From CADCTQ01 sp963844325 (GTDB taxonomy: Bacteria > Bacteroidota > Bacteroidia > Cytophagales > 172606-1), in the NCBI GenBank assembly GCA_963844325.1, contig CAWJNV010000002.1, forward strand, positions 4,278,001 through 4,342,000: 64,000 bases of DNA. The letters are read 5' to 3'. Each line of letters begins with the position of its first letter. Position 1 is the first letter of the stretch. Under the pieces are notes generated by a model that saw only the letters and a list, made by a program, of their open reading frames with translations, was not told where the DNA came from and did not search any database. The position numbers were made by a program, and so were the translations under genes. Shown in pieces: positions 7,481 through 16,536 of the stretch.

Positions 7481-9028
7481 ATGGCTGCACCCGAAAAAAT
7501 TGGTTTAGGTTTATTCGTAGCGGCACTGGCAGTGTTCCTGTGGGCCTTTGGGGCGAGCCACTACCGGCTCACGCCGGAAGCAGTACGCCAGAGTATTTCG
7601 GATTCAACCCATTACGCCCGGCTGGAGCCCGCCCTAAGGCCGCTGCTGGGCCAGGAATACCCGTCAAACTTCTCCTTCGTCGGGGACGTAAAGGAGGCCA
7701 TCAACCGGGTGAATGACGCGTTTAAAGCCAAAGGGCAGTGGAATCAAGTCATTTACAACGACTATACGTTTCTGCTGACCAAAAATGCGAGCCGCGGCAT
7801 TCTCACCGGCAATCCGTGGCTCTGGTTTTCGCTGGTTTTCGGGCTGGCCGTAGCCGGCGGGCTCCTCTACGCCGCGTCGCGCTACACCCGGGGGCCGGCG
7901 GGCATCCACAACAACGGCATTTTCTTCCGCTCCCTCACGGCGCGGGGCTGGCTGGGCATTCTATTGGGCGTGTTCCTGATCGGGTTCTACGTGCTGCTGT
8001 ACTGGTTTCCCGAGTACATCACCAACTGGGTAGTGTTGGTGGACCCGCTCAGCCGGGCCCTCACCGGCAACCCGGCCAGCCAGTGGTTCCTCTACGGAGT
8101 ACTCTATACGCTGGTCATCCTGGTGCTGGGCGTGCGCATGATCCTCAAGTACCGCCACAGCCGCTACCAGATGCTGCGCACGGGGTCGGTGATGTTTTTC
8201 CAGACGGCCTTCGCCTTCCTCATCCCGGAAATCCTGGTGTTGCTCCACCAGCCCTGGTACGACTTCAAGAACATCTGGCCGCTCGACTACGATTTCTTCT
8301 ACAGCTACAACCTCAACCAACTCGTGCAGTCGGGGGCGTTCGGCCTGTTTATGCTCATGTGGGGCATTCTGCTCATCGTGGTAGCCGTGCCGGTGATCAC
8401 GTATTTCTACGGCAAGCGTTGGTACTGCTCCTGGGTGTGCGGCTGCGGCGGGCTGGCCGAAACGCTGGGCGACCCCTACCGGCAGTTGTCGGACAAGTCG
8501 CTCAAAGCCTGGAAGGTGGAACGCTGGACGGTGCACGGCGTGCTGGCTTTTGCCGTAGGCATGACCGTCATCACGCTGGTCAATTACTTCTCGGACTACC
8601 AGTTGCTGGGCGGGCTCACGGGCGGCGTGCAGAAAACGTACGGCTTCGTGATCGGGGCCGGCTTTGCCGGCGTGGTGGGCACGGGCTTCTACCCGTTCAT
8701 GGGCAGCCGGGTCTGGTGCCGTTTCGGGTGCCCGCTGGCGGCGTACCTGGGCCTGGTGCAACGCTTCAAATCCCGCTTCCGCATCACCACCAACGGCGGC
8801 CAGTGCATTTCCTGCGGCAACTGCTCGACCTACTGCGAAATGGGCATCGACGTGCGGTGGTACGCCCAGCGGGGGCAGAACATCGTGCGGTCTTCCTGCG
8901 TGGGCTGCGGCATCTGCGCGGCCGTGTGCCCCCGGGGCGTGCTCAAACTCGAAAACGGCCCGGAGGAAGGCCGCGCCGATGCGCCGCCCATCCTGATCGG
9001 CAGTACGGCCGTGCGGTTGAATGGTTGA
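7481..9028 (+). CDS. Membrane 4Fe-4S protein of the NapH/NosR/CcoG-like type
   Basis: A 515-aa membrane protein. An N-terminal helix (GLGLFVAALAVFLWAF) and a periplasmic-type stretch precede several further helices. Two polyferredoxin-type membrane signatures follow, CSWVCGCGG (near 315) and WCRFGCPLAAYLG (near 411), and then two 4Fe-4S binding motifs, CISCGNCSTYC (near 441) and CVGCGICAAVCP (near 472). This is the NapH/NosR C-terminal layout, which passes electrons across the membrane. The ATG at 7481 was chosen because the preceding codons look like leader. It is the third gene of the DUF547 operon, and with the divergent DM13 lipoprotein it suggests an envelope electron-transfer route. Confidence 0.85.
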   Translation: MAAPEKIGLGLFVAALAVFLWAFGASHYRLTPEAVRQSISDSTHYARLEPALRPLLGQEYPSNFSFVGDVKEAINRVNDAFKAKGQWNQVIYNDYTFLLTKNASRGILTGNPWLWFSLVFGLAVAGGLLYAASRYTRGPAGIHNNGIFFRSLTARGWLGILLGVFLIGFYVLLYWFPEYITNWVVLVDPLSRALTGNPASQWFLYGVLYTLVILVLGVRMILKYRHSRYQMLRTGSVMFFQTAFAFLIPEILVLLHQPWYDFKNIWPLDYDFFYSYNLNQLVQSGAFGLFMLMWGILLIVVAVPVITYFYGKRWYCSWVCGCGGLAETLGDPYRQLSDKSLKAWKVERWTVHGVLAFAVGMTVITLVNYFSDYQLLGGLTGGVQKTYGFVIGAGFAGVVGTGFYPFMGSRVWCRFGCPLAAYLGLVQRFKSRFRITTNGGQCISCGNCSTYCEMGIDVRWYAQRGQNIVRSSCVGCGICAAVCPRGVLKLENGPEEGRADAPPILIGSTAVRLNG

Positions 9029-9124
9029 ATGGTTGTATGGTTATATGGTTATATGGCTATATGGTTGATCCAATAGCCATACAACCATACAGCCATATAA
9101 CCATTCAGCCATACAGCCATAGCC
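9015..9124. repeat. Low-complexity inverted repeat built of 8-bp units
   Basis: About six degenerate copies of TGGTTRTA run left to right and are followed by complementary copies (ATAGCCAT, ACAACCAT, ATAACCAT), so the RNA can fold into one long imperfect hairpin around 9063-9075. The repeat overlaps the stop codon of the 4Fe-4S gene and ends about 25 nt before the next gene. It may act as a transcription attenuator or an mRNA 3' end barrier. Confidence 0.75.
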
Positions 9125-9150
9125 TGGATTGTCAATTCATCTAAATTTTG

Positions 9151-10653
9151 ATGTCCCAGTACTTACATTCCCTGACCCAGTGGTTCCTTTTGCACCTGCC
9201 CGGCCCCTTATTGGCCGGGTACGTGGCCTCGCTGGTGTTCATTTTTATCTACAGCTTCAGCCAGGCGCACCTGATCGGGCACTACGTCCGGAGCCGGCGC
9301 AACATCCGGCCCGTGCCCAAAGCCCGCCTTACCGATGCATTGCCCTTCGTGACGGTGCAACTTCCGGTGTACAACGAGAAGTACGTGGTGGCCCGGCTGC
9401 TGGAAGCCGTGGCCCGCCTGCGTTACCCTCGTCACCGGCTGGAGATCCAGGTGCTTGACGACTCCACGGACGAGACCACCGAGATCATTGCCCAGAAAGT
9501 AGAAGAACTGTCTTACCTCTCCATCCGGCACCTGCGCCGGGCGGACCGCCAGGGCTACAAGGCGGGGGCGTTGGGGGAAGGTTTGAAGACGGCGCAAGGA
9601 GAATTGATTGCCATTTTTGACGCGGATTTCATCCCTGACCCGGACTTTTTGCTGGCTACGGTGGCCCAGTTCAGCAACCCGAAGGTGGGCCTGGTGCAGA
9701 CCCGCTGGGGACACGTGAACGAAGCCGAAAACCTGCTCACGCGGTTGCAGGCTTTCGGGCTCGATACGCACTTCACCGTGGAACAGACCGGCCGCTTTGC
9801 CGGCGGGTTTTTCCTCAACTTCAACGGCACGGCCGGCGTGTGGCGCAAACGCTGCATCGAGGAGGCCGGCGGCTGGCAGGCCGACACGCTGACCGAAGAC
9901 CTGGACCTGAGCTACCGGGCCCAGTTGAAGGGCTGGCAATTCGCCTACCTGGAAGGCGTCGTTTCACCGGCCGAACTGCCGTCTTTCCTGCGGGCGTACC
10001 GCTTGCAGCAGTACCGCTGGACCAAAGGCGCCGCCCAGAATACCCGCAAGCACCTGCTGAGCGTACTGGCGGCCCGCCTGCCCTGGCGGCAGAAGTGGCA
10101 CGCTACGGCGCATTTGCTCAACAGCGGCTTGTTCGTGTTCGTGTTCCTGAGCAGCCTGCTGAGCGTGCCGGCCCTGTGGATCAAAAACCGGGTGCCGGCC
10201 TACACCTCCTATTTCCAGGTGGCCTCAGTGTGCATCCTGAGCTTTATCGTGTTTGCCCTCTGTTACTTCGTGCCGGTCCTCTACAAAGCCGGTAGCCGGA
10301 AGCAGGCCCTTAGGGCATTCCTTCGGACGTACCCTTTGTTCCTGTCCTTTTCGATGGGCTTGTCGCTGCACAACGCGCTGGCCGTGCTGGAGGGATACAG
10401 CAACCGAAAAACGCCTTTCGTGCGGACGCCGAAGTTCAACGCCACGCCGCTTTCCCCGACGGGGCGGGGCATAGACCGCCGCCGGTCTTTCTCCTGGCTC
10501 TGCCTGCTGGAGGGCGCCTTCATCCTGTACTTTGGCGGGGGCGTGTGGTCGGCTTTTTACCTGGGCGACTTTACCCTGCTCCTCTTTCACGCCCTGCTGG
10601 GGGTTGGTTTTGGCCTGGTCTTTTTCTATACCCTGCGCGAACCCGCCCACCTG
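9151..10653 (+). CDS. Membrane glycosyltransferase family 2 (cellulose synthase/ceramide glucosyltransferase-like)
   Basis: A protein of about 503 aa whose stop is at the end of the frame just after 10650. One N-terminal helix (PLLAGYVASLVFIFIYSF), a GT-A domain with DDSTDE near residue 103, DADFIPD near 156, TEDLDLSYR near 248 and the processive QQYRW motif near 285, then at least four C-terminal helices. The D,D,D,QxxRW set marks a processive or lipid-linked beta-glycosyltransferase that uses a nucleotide sugar on the inner face of the membrane. Product unknown: glucosyl-lipid or a polysaccharide are both possible. It follows the redox operon after a hairpin repeat, on the same strand; TAAATTTTG directly precedes the ATG. 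Confidence 0.88.
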
Positions 10654-10662
10654 CCGTATTAA

Positions 10663-11043
10663 GGCCGGGCTAATATGTATCGGCGTCTATCGGCGTCAGA
10701 ATAGCTTTATTCAATTGAGATACTTTCGAGAGGCTTAGGCGGGGAACAGGCCCGTACCTTGCGCCAGGAATTGATTCATATCCAATCGCCGCCTGTCCTC
10801 CTTTTTAAGAGCCAAGTCAGGCCGAAAACAATTTCTTTCCAGGCGTTCACCCGTGCCTTATTACCGGATGCACTGTGCGTACCGCCTTTCGTACCATCAA
10901 TCCGCTCGTCCTATCCGTATTTCTTGCTTCTCTCCACCCCTTCCCCTTTCCTGCCTATGTAATAACCCCGCTTACTTCACCCATCGGTCCACCAACATTT
11001 CCCTTTCAACCCATTCCCAAGCTTCTACTTTAAACCCTGCACC
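10663..11043. other. Gene-free stretch of 381 bp
   Basis: No convincing gene. Two imperfect TAnnTTTG boxes are present on the plus strand, TAGCTTTA (10702-10709) and TACTTTCG (10721-10728); either could drive the downstream lipoprotein with a leader of over 300 nt. The last 150 nt are pyrimidine-rich on the plus strand. No copy of the palindromic operator is present. Confidence 0.5.
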
Positions 11044-12309
11044 ATGAAATTTGATTCGATCCCTACCCTTTTGCACCCCTTTTCCCGGTCCCTGTTGCTT
11101 GTCGCCATAGCCGGCCTCACCCTGGCAGGTTGTAAAGACGAAACGCCGCTGGACAAGGCCGCCCCGGCAACGCGAAAATCCGTGGACGAAAAAGCGGCGG
11201 CGGCCGAAGCCGAAACGTTGCTCCAGGAACTCGCCACAGCCACCGGCATGAGCAAAGAGGGCCTGGCAAACGGGCGCAGAACCCGCTTTACGCCCGAACA
11301 AAACGTCTTTCTGCCCAACCTGCTGGCCGTTGATTTCAAAGCCAGAACCGCCACGCTGCCGCTGCTGCGAGGCATTGGCCCGAGTGGGCAGCCCACGTAC
11401 TTCATCGTGACGGAAGCCGCCAGCTACAATGTGGCCCGCATCCTGGGCGTCAACTACGCCCCTAAGCTCATCTACGGCCGCGATACCGACGGCAGCCAGG
11501 AAGTTACCTTCGAAAGAGGCACGATCCGCTTCAAGGGCGACGTGGATTTCAGCCCCGTCAGAAAGCTGCAAGCGGGCACTACGTCCACCTTCCCACCCTC
11601 CCTGGCCCAGCCCGGCGCGGTAGGCGACGCCGAGTACTCTTCACTGGTGGTGCTGCCCAGCGGCACGGTGATCAACGCGCAGATCGTTGCCAACGCGACG
11701 GGCCTCCACGACCGGGCCGTAGCCATCGACTACCGGCGCGGCACGGTCACCATGCAGATCCTCGACGGCTTCCAGGGCGGCGACCAGTTCTTCTTTCACC
11801 TGGTGACTGATTCTTCTGACCCGGTGGCGGCCACCATTGAACTGGGCGTGTACGCCCCCCGCCTGGGCAACCTCCCGGCGTTCGGCCTGAGCACCGAGTA
11901 CGACGAGTCGGCGCTGCTCGCCTTCTCTCCCGTTGCCAACGGCATCACCGGTGTGGGCAATCCCCAGCGCCAGGGACTGAACTCCACCATTGCCGACGGC
12001 GACCTCGACCCGATCAACATCTTTCCGCTCGACCCCGAGAACGGCAAGCAGTTCGGCAACAACTACTCGCCCATGTGGGACGCCCACGTGAATATGTGGA
12101 CGGAAGCGGCCATTGCCGCCGGCAAACGCCGCCGCATTACCGGCTTTGAAGACCTGGCCGACCTGGTGGAAAAAGGGTACGTAACCAGCTTTTCCGGCAG
12201 CAACGGCATCCCCAACGGCTTCATTGCCGGCCTCCTGCCCACCAACCTGATCATCAACTGCCCGGTGATTGCCCAGCCGGCGGCACGGCTCGTTCCTTCC
12301 AACCTGTAA
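11044..12309 (+). CDS. Predicted lipoprotein, family not recognised
   Basis: A 421-aa protein with an N-terminal signal and lipobox LAGC near residue 30, then an Ala/Glu-rich linker (DEKAAAAEAETLLQ). The body is rich in beta strands and carries a conserved-looking block FGNNYSPMWDAHVNMW near residues 340-355, which is reminiscent of secreted bacterial proteins that share a YSPMW-type motif. I do not recognise a function. It probably sits in a membrane facing the periplasm or outside. It lies between two glycosyltransferase genes but has a 380-nt upstream gap and a 277-nt downstream gap, so it is likely its own transcription unit. Confidence 0.7.
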   Translation: MKFDSIPTLLHPFSRSLLLVAIAGLTLAGCKDETPLDKAAPATRKSVDEKAAAAEAETLLQELATATGMSKEGLANGRRTRFTPEQNVFLPNLLAVDFKARTATLPLLRGIGPSGQPTYFIVTEAASYNVARILGVNYAPKLIYGRDTDGSQEVTFERGTIRFKGDVDFSPVRKLQAGTTSTFPPSLAQPGAVGDAEYSSLVVLPSGTVINAQIVANATGLHDRAVAIDYRRGTVTMQILDGFQGGDQFFFHLVTDSSDPVAATIELGVYAPRLGNLPAFGLSTEYDESALLAFSPVANGITGVGNPQRQGLNSTIADGDLDPINIFPLDPENGKQFGNNYSPMWDAHVNMWTEAAIAAGKRRRITGFEDLADLVEKGYVTSFSGSNGIPNGFIAGLLPTNLIINCPVIAQPAARLVPSNL

Positions 12310-12511
12310 AACGGTCAACCCTTTTTCTGTCGTCTGAGTGAGCAGTGATCCGCTGGTGTAGCGTGATCACGCCTATCATCACTGTTGCCGGAGTAAACTT
12401 CCCCGCGAAGGCTTATTCCGGCTACTTTCATGTAGAGGCAGGCGCATCCCGTCGCTGGTTATGTCGCGAATGAGGGGCTCCGGACCACCGGAGGGTTCTT
12501 TTTCCGGCCAA

Positions 12512-12557
12512 TTGTCCTCTGCCCGACATTCGGTGCCCCGCCCGCTTCCTTTATTTA
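12512..12557 (+). promoter_or_regulatory. Operator site 4 of 6 upstream of the glycosyltransferase pair
   Basis: TTGTCCTCTGCCCGACAT (12512-12529), one arm mismatch. At 29.5 bp from its centre lies TTTATTTA (12550-12557), a partial TAnnTTTG match, 29 nt before the probable TTG start of the glycosyltransferase. Confidence 0.65.
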
Positions 12558-12586
12558 CACCGACTTTACCAGCCCAGGCAAACACC

Positions 12587-13279
12587 TTGAAACAGCCAAA
12601 AATTGTGGTTATCATCCCGGCGTTCAACGAAGAGAACGGCATCGGCAACGTCCTGTCGGAGATACCGGCAGATCTGGTAGCTGAAGTAGTGGTTGTGAAT
12701 AATAATTCCCGGGACCGGACCTCGGCCGTGGCCCGGCAGGCGGGTGCCACGGTGCTCGACGAGCCGCGGCAGGGCTACGGCTCGGCCTGCCTGAAAGGCA
12801 TTGCGTACTGCCGGCAGATGCAAGTTCCCCCCGACGTGATCGTGTTCCTGGACGCGGACCACTCCGACTACCCCGAAGAAATGAACCTGCTGGTGCGCCC
12901 CATCTTCGAGGAATCCGCGGACCTGGTGATCGGCTCCCGGGCCCTGGGCAACCGCGAGAGAGGCTCCATGACCGTTCCGCAGGTGTTCGGCAACTGGCTG
13001 GCGACGGGTTTGCTGCGGGGGTTGTACGGCGTCCGGTTCACCGACCTGGGTCCGTTCCGGGCGGTCCGCTACGCCCAATTGCTCTCCATGGACATGCAGG
13101 ACACGACCTACGGCTGGACGGTGGAGATGCAACTCAAAGCGGCCAAGCTGGGCCACAAGACCCGGGAAGTGCCCGTACGGTACCGTCGCCGCATTGGTTA
13201 TTCAAAAATCAGCGGCACCGTGAAGGGTACCGTACTGGCCGGGTACAAGATTTTGTTCACGATTTTCAAATACCGGTAG
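12587..13279 (+). CDS. Glycosyltransferase family 2, dolichyl/polyprenyl-phosphate mannose synthase-like
   Basis: A 230-aa GT-A enzyme: IPAFNEENGIG at the nucleotide-binding start, NNNSRDRT, the metal-binding FLDADHSDYPEE near residue 90, and GSRALGNRERGSM. The closing YRRRIGYSKISGT motif is typical of dolichyl-phosphate-mannose synthase relatives. It lacks C-terminal membrane helices. It probably transfers a sugar from a nucleotide sugar to polyprenyl phosphate. I chose the TTG at 12587 because operator site 4 and its promoter box lie inside the longer open frame, and homology starts right after it. A polyprenol-type membrane sugar transferase follows after 38 nt, so the two form a donor-synthase/transferase operon. 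Confidence 0.8.
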   Translation: MKQPKIVVIIPAFNEENGIGNVLSEIPADLVAEVVVVNNNSRDRTSAVARQAGATVLDEPRQGYGSACLKGIAYCRQMQVPPDVIVFLDADHSDYPEEMNLLVRPIFEESADLVIGSRALGNRERGSMTVPQVFGNWLATGLLRGLYGVRFTDLGPFRAVRYAQLLSMDMQDTTYGWTVEMQLKAAKLGHKTREVPVRYRRRIGYSKISGTVKGTVLAGYKILFTIFKYR

Positions 13280-13317
13280 GCCCGGCGTCACGCTGCTGCT
13301 CACCCATCGTGCTGCCT

Positions 13318-14688
13318 ATGATTCCCCTGCTCCCCCCTCCTGCCCCCGGCAAAACCAAACGGGCCGGGCTGGTCACTTGCCTGGCCGTTTCGGCAGTTGG
13401 GTACGTAACACTTGGGTATTGTATTCCCAGAACCGCTTTCGGCCCCCTGGTGCTGGCGTTTGCGGTGCTATTTGCGGCCTTCGGGTGCCTGGTGAAATGG
13501 TACAGTGATCAGTCGAAATGGTTGCTCGGGGCAGCCCTGTTATTCCGGGTGCTTTTTCTCTTTGCCGTGCCCGCCCTGTCGGACGATTTTTACCGCTTTC
13601 TCTGGGACGGGCGGCTGAGCCTGGAGGGCATTAACCCGTTTTTGTACACGCCCCGGCAACTCGTCCAGAGCGGTTGGGGGGCAAACGATCCCGTTACGAG
13701 CCTGTTGTTCGGGCGGATGAATTCACCGGATTACTACACCGTATACCCGCCCGTCCTGCAAAGCGTGTTTCTGGTGGCCGCGCCTTTCGCTTCGTTTTCC
13801 CCGCTGGGCGGCGTGGTGGTGCTGCGGTTGTGCATCCTGGTGGCGGAAGGGTTTTCCATCCGCCTGCTCACGCAGTTGCTGGCCGCGTACGGCCTGCCCC
13901 CCGGCCGGGTGTTGCTGTACGCCCTCAACCCGCTGGTGATCGTGGAACTGGCGGGCAACGTGCACTTCGAAGCCCTGATGATCGTTTTTCTGCTGGCTTT
14001 CCTATGGGCCCTGCACCGGAACGGGGTGCGCCGGGCGGCCCTGTTTCTGGCGTTGTCGGCCGGGGTAAAACTGCTGCCTTTGCTGTTCCTGCCGCTGGTA
14101 CTGGCCGGGAAAGGGTGGAAAACGACACTCCAGCCGGGGGCCTGGATGGCCTTCTGCTTCGGGCTGTGCTGGCTGCCTTTTCTTTCGCCGGGGCTGGTGC
14201 ACATCTTTTCGAGCCTCAACTTGTACTTTCAAACCTTCGAATTCAACGCCGGCGTGTACTACCTGCTGCGGGAAGCCGGCCACCGGATACACGGGTACAA
14301 CGTGATCGGTACCCTCGGGCCGGCATTAGGGCTAACCGTGTTGCTCACCGTGTTGGTCCTGGCGTGGCTCGGCAGAAAACGGGCCGTACCGCTGGTCCGC
14401 CTGATGCTGCCCGCCCTGACGGTGTATTTCGGGCTGGCGACCATTGTGCATCCCTGGTACGTGACGGGCCTGGTGGCGCTGGGCGTGTTTACGCCGTGGA
14501 AGTACCCAATCGTCTGGTCGGGGATGGTGGTGCTGAGCTACGCCGCCTACCGGCAAGTACCCTACCACGAGGACCTGCGGTGGGTCTTTGCCGAATACGG
14601 GGTCGTGTTGTTGGCAATCCTCTATGACGTGTACCGGCATTGGTTGACCCCTGCCCGGCGTTCTCCTACCGCAACGGCTTTACGCTGA
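13318..14688 (+). CDS. Polytopic GT-C type mannosyl/glycosyltransferase
   Basis: About 456 aa with roughly ten to twelve hydrophobic helices. The first extracytoplasmic loop carries the acidic pair and context LSDDFYRFLWDGRL near residue 87, followed by GINPF, the signature loop of GT-C enzymes that use polyprenyl-phosphate sugars (DUF2029/alpha-mannosyltransferase-like). The preceding gene looks like the synthase of such a donor, which supports the role. The acceptor is unknown. An in-frame GTG lies 9 nt further upstream and cannot be excluded as the start. The 3' end overlaps the convergent downstream gene by 23 nt. Confidence 0.8.
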   Translation: MIPLLPPPAPGKTKRAGLVTCLAVSAVGYVTLGYCIPRTAFGPLVLAFAVLFAAFGCLVKWYSDQSKWLLGAALLFRVLFLFAVPALSDDFYRFLWDGRLSLEGINPFLYTPRQLVQSGWGANDPVTSLLFGRMNSPDYYTVYPPVLQSVFLVAAPFASFSPLGGVVVLRLCILVAEGFSIRLLTQLLAAYGLPPGRVLLYALNPLVIVELAGNVHFEALMIVFLLAFLWALHRNGVRRAALFLALSAGVKLLPLLFLPLVLAGKGWKTTLQPGAWMAFCFGLCWLPFLSPGLVHIFSSLNLYFQTFEFNAGVYYLLREAGHRIHGYNVIGTLGPALGLTVLLTVLVLAWLGRKRAVPLVRLMLPALTVYFGLATIVHPWYVTGLVALGVFTPWKYPIVWSGMVVLSYAAYRQVPYHEDLRWVFAEYGVVLLAILYDVYRHWLTPARRSPTATALR

Positions 14689-15415
14689 TATTCCGGTGCT
14701 CAATCTTTGACAAGACCACCAGTTTGCCCGCATCGAAGAGCCGGTCGAAGTGAACCAGGGCGGTGGTGTCCCCTTCCGCGTGGGTATGGTTGATGTAATC
14801 CTGGAAGAGGATGCCCTTTACGGCTCTCCGGTTCACGGCCTGCCGGAAACGGTTGCCGCCGGCACTGTAGGCGAAGTAATCCATCGTGTTTTCCCGGGCG
14901 TCGAACCAGTAGTAAAACACGTCCTGGAAGTCAGTCCCCCCGTTCTCGCGGGTGAAGGATACCTGCACCTTGTGGTACGGCTTGCCTTTGATCTGCACGC
15001 TGCCCAGGTATTGCTTGATCACGCCGGCGTCGTTGAGGCGATAGGGCAGCAACGACAGGTACACCACCGCATTTACCGCTTCGTAGTACCGCTTGTGTTC
15101 CGGCTCCGACAAGGGCTGCGGCCGGGCGTTGACGCGCCGGGTGAAACGGTCATTGGTCATCTGTTCCCGGACCCGGTTGCCCAGGGAATCCCGGTAGGTG
15201 CGCCGGTAGTCAAACATACCGTCTCTCCGTTCGACGCGCAGGTGGTACTGCCGGAAATCCAACGTGATGCGCGTCTGGTCAAACAGAGATCCGCCGTGCC
15301 GGCTGATGGCCCGGTCAACAACCGCCTGCGCGGATTCCGTTGGTTGTTGGTTCACCAGGGCCGTCAGGGCAACGGCGGCCACCAGGAGGGTCATCCAAAA
15401 GAGGCGTCCGAACAT
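14666..15415 (-). CDS. DUF6503-like exported protein
   Basis: A 249-aa protein with an N-terminal hydrophobic signal (FWMTLLVAAVALTALV), then QAVVDRAISRHGG, DFRQYHLRVERRDG and DYINHTHAEGDTT, a pattern I associate with a Bacteroidota family often mislabelled deoxyribose-phosphate aldolase and now called DUF6503. It is probably a periplasmic or outer-membrane-associated beta-rich (LolA-like) protein, not an aldolase: the chain has a signal and no aldolase lysine context that I can see. It is divergent from the AraC regulator, with operator site 5 between them, and convergent with the GT-C gene, overlapping it by 23 nt. Confidence 0.6.
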   Translation of the reverse strand: MFGRLFWMTLLVAAVALTALVNQQPTESAQAVVDRAISRHGGSLFDQTRITLDFRQYHLRVERRDGMFDYRRTYRDSLGNRVREQMTNDRFTRRVNARPQPLSEPEHKRYYEAVNAVVYLSLLPYRLNDAGVIKQYLGSVQIKGKPYHKVQVSFTRENGGTDFQDVFYYWFDARENTMDYFAYSAGGNRFRQAVNRRAVKGILFQDYINHTHAEGDTTALVHFDRLFDAGKLVVLSKIEHRNISVKPLR

Positions 15416-15470
15416 TGGGAGTGGATTTAGGGGGTCAGGACCGCAAATAAGGGCGGAAAGAGACGGTGCA

Positions 15471-15516
15471 TTGTCGGGAATCCGACAAACGGGCAGTACG
15501 AACCGTCATTCTTTTG
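15471..15516 (+). promoter_or_regulatory. Operator site 5 of 6 between the DUF6503-like gene and an AraC gene
   Basis: TTGTCGGGAATCCGACAA (15471-15488), perfect arms. TTCTTTTG (15509-15516) lies at the standard 29.5-bp distance and ends 4 nt before the AraC ATG. On the minus strand CTTATTTG (15451-15444) is one base off the standard register and could serve the divergent gene. Confidence 0.75.
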
Positions 15517-15520
15517 CAAC

Positions 15521-16459
15521 ATGATGCTTTCCCATCCAGCAACCCTCACCCTGGTGAAGCCCCAAACCGGAGAAATGGTTTTTGGCCTTCACGCCATTCA
15601 CGCCGGCCGCGCGTACGACCAGTGGCAGCGGCTCAACTGCTATTCCGCTTTGTGGATTGAAAGCGGTCAAGGTACGCTCCGGGTAGACCTGGCCGACTAC
15701 CGCTACGAACCACAGACCATCCTTTTTTTTGCCCCCTACCAGCCCTTCCGGCTGCTGCCCGAGGGAAGCCCGGCGGGCACGGCGCTGCACTTTCACCCCG
15801 ATTTCTTTTGCATCGAGAAGCACAAGGCGGAAGTAGCCTGCAACGGGGTGCTTTTCAACAACCTCTACCAGCCCCCGGTGGTTGCACTGTCGCCCGGCGA
15901 TGTCCGCGCCTTCGAAGATTTATACGAAAAGATGCGAGCCGCATTGCAGCATCCGGAAATTGCCCAGGCGGAGTTGCTGGTTGCTTACCTGAAAATCCTG
16001 CTCATCCAGGCTTCGCGCATCAAGATCAACCAGCACCCGCAAGCCGCAACCGACACGGCCGGTTCGGAGGAACCGTTCGTGCTGCAAAAGCTCAAGGACC
16101 TGATCGAAAAGCATTACCGGCAAAAGCATACCCCCGGTGCGTACGCCGACCTGCTCCACCTTACCCCCAAGGCGCTGGGCAAGATCACCAAAGCCCACTT
16201 CAACAAAACGCTGACCGAACTGATCGGGGAACGCATTGTGATTGAGGCCAAGCGGGAATTGTACCTCACCGGCAAACCCGTTAAGCAGATCGCCTACGAA
16301 CTGGGCTTCGGGGATGAGTACTACTTCAGCCGCTTCTTCAAGAAGAACGCCGCCGTTTCCCCGCAGACCTACCGCGAGAAGGTGGGCTACGACCGGGCGG
16401 GCAATTCGTCCATCAGCCTGCTCCATCCGTCCATGTCGGGGAGGCAGCCAGTGCTTTAG
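15521..16459 (+). CDS. AraC-family transcriptional regulator
   Basis: A 312-aa regulator. The N-terminal half has a cupin-like ligand-binding domain (YSALWIESGQGTLRVD, FFAPYQPFRLL). The C-terminal half has the double helix-turn-helix: ADLLHLTPKALGKITKAHFNKT and the signature VKQIAYELGFGDEYYFSRFFKK near residues 250-275. It probably controls the following AhpD-like gene, whose promoter box overlaps this stop codon, and may respond to a small stress-related compound. Its own promoter carries operator site 5, with the box ending 4 nt before the ATG, so it may be translated without a leader. A second in-frame ATG follows directly. Confidence 0.88.
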   Translation: MMLSHPATLTLVKPQTGEMVFGLHAIHAGRAYDQWQRLNCYSALWIESGQGTLRVDLADYRYEPQTILFFAPYQPFRLLPEGSPAGTALHFHPDFFCIEKHKAEVACNGVLFNNLYQPPVVALSPGDVRAFEDLYEKMRAALQHPEIAQAELLVAYLKILLIQASRIKINQHPQAATDTAGSEEPFVLQKLKDLIEKHYRQKHTPGAYADLLHLTPKALGKITKAHFNKTLTELIGERIVIEAKRELYLTGKPVKQIAYELGFGDEYYFSRFFKKNAAVSPQTYREKVGYDRAGNSSISLLHPSMSGRQPVL

Positions 16460-16464
16460 CTTTG
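16457..16464 (+). promoter_or_regulatory. Promoter box for the AhpD-like gene
   Basis: TAGCTTTG is a perfect Bacteroidota -7 box whose TAG is also the stop codon of the AraC gene. No clear -33 TTG is present at the usual distance, which fits a promoter needing an activator such as the AraC protein just upstream. Confidence 0.55.
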
Positions 16465-16536
16465 TAAAGTCAGTTCGCGCGGAACGTAACCCCAATGCAT
16501 CCCATCATTCAGTATACACCAAAACAATTCACAACC

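Noticed and set aside
9015..9124. Possible CRISPR array
   Set aside because: Units are 8 bp, degenerate and without spacers, and the second half is complementary to the first.
12461..12586. An N-terminal extension of the glycosyltransferase starting at ATG 12461
   Set aside because: It would place the operator and promoter box inside the gene and has no similarity to the family; TTG at 12587 fits better.
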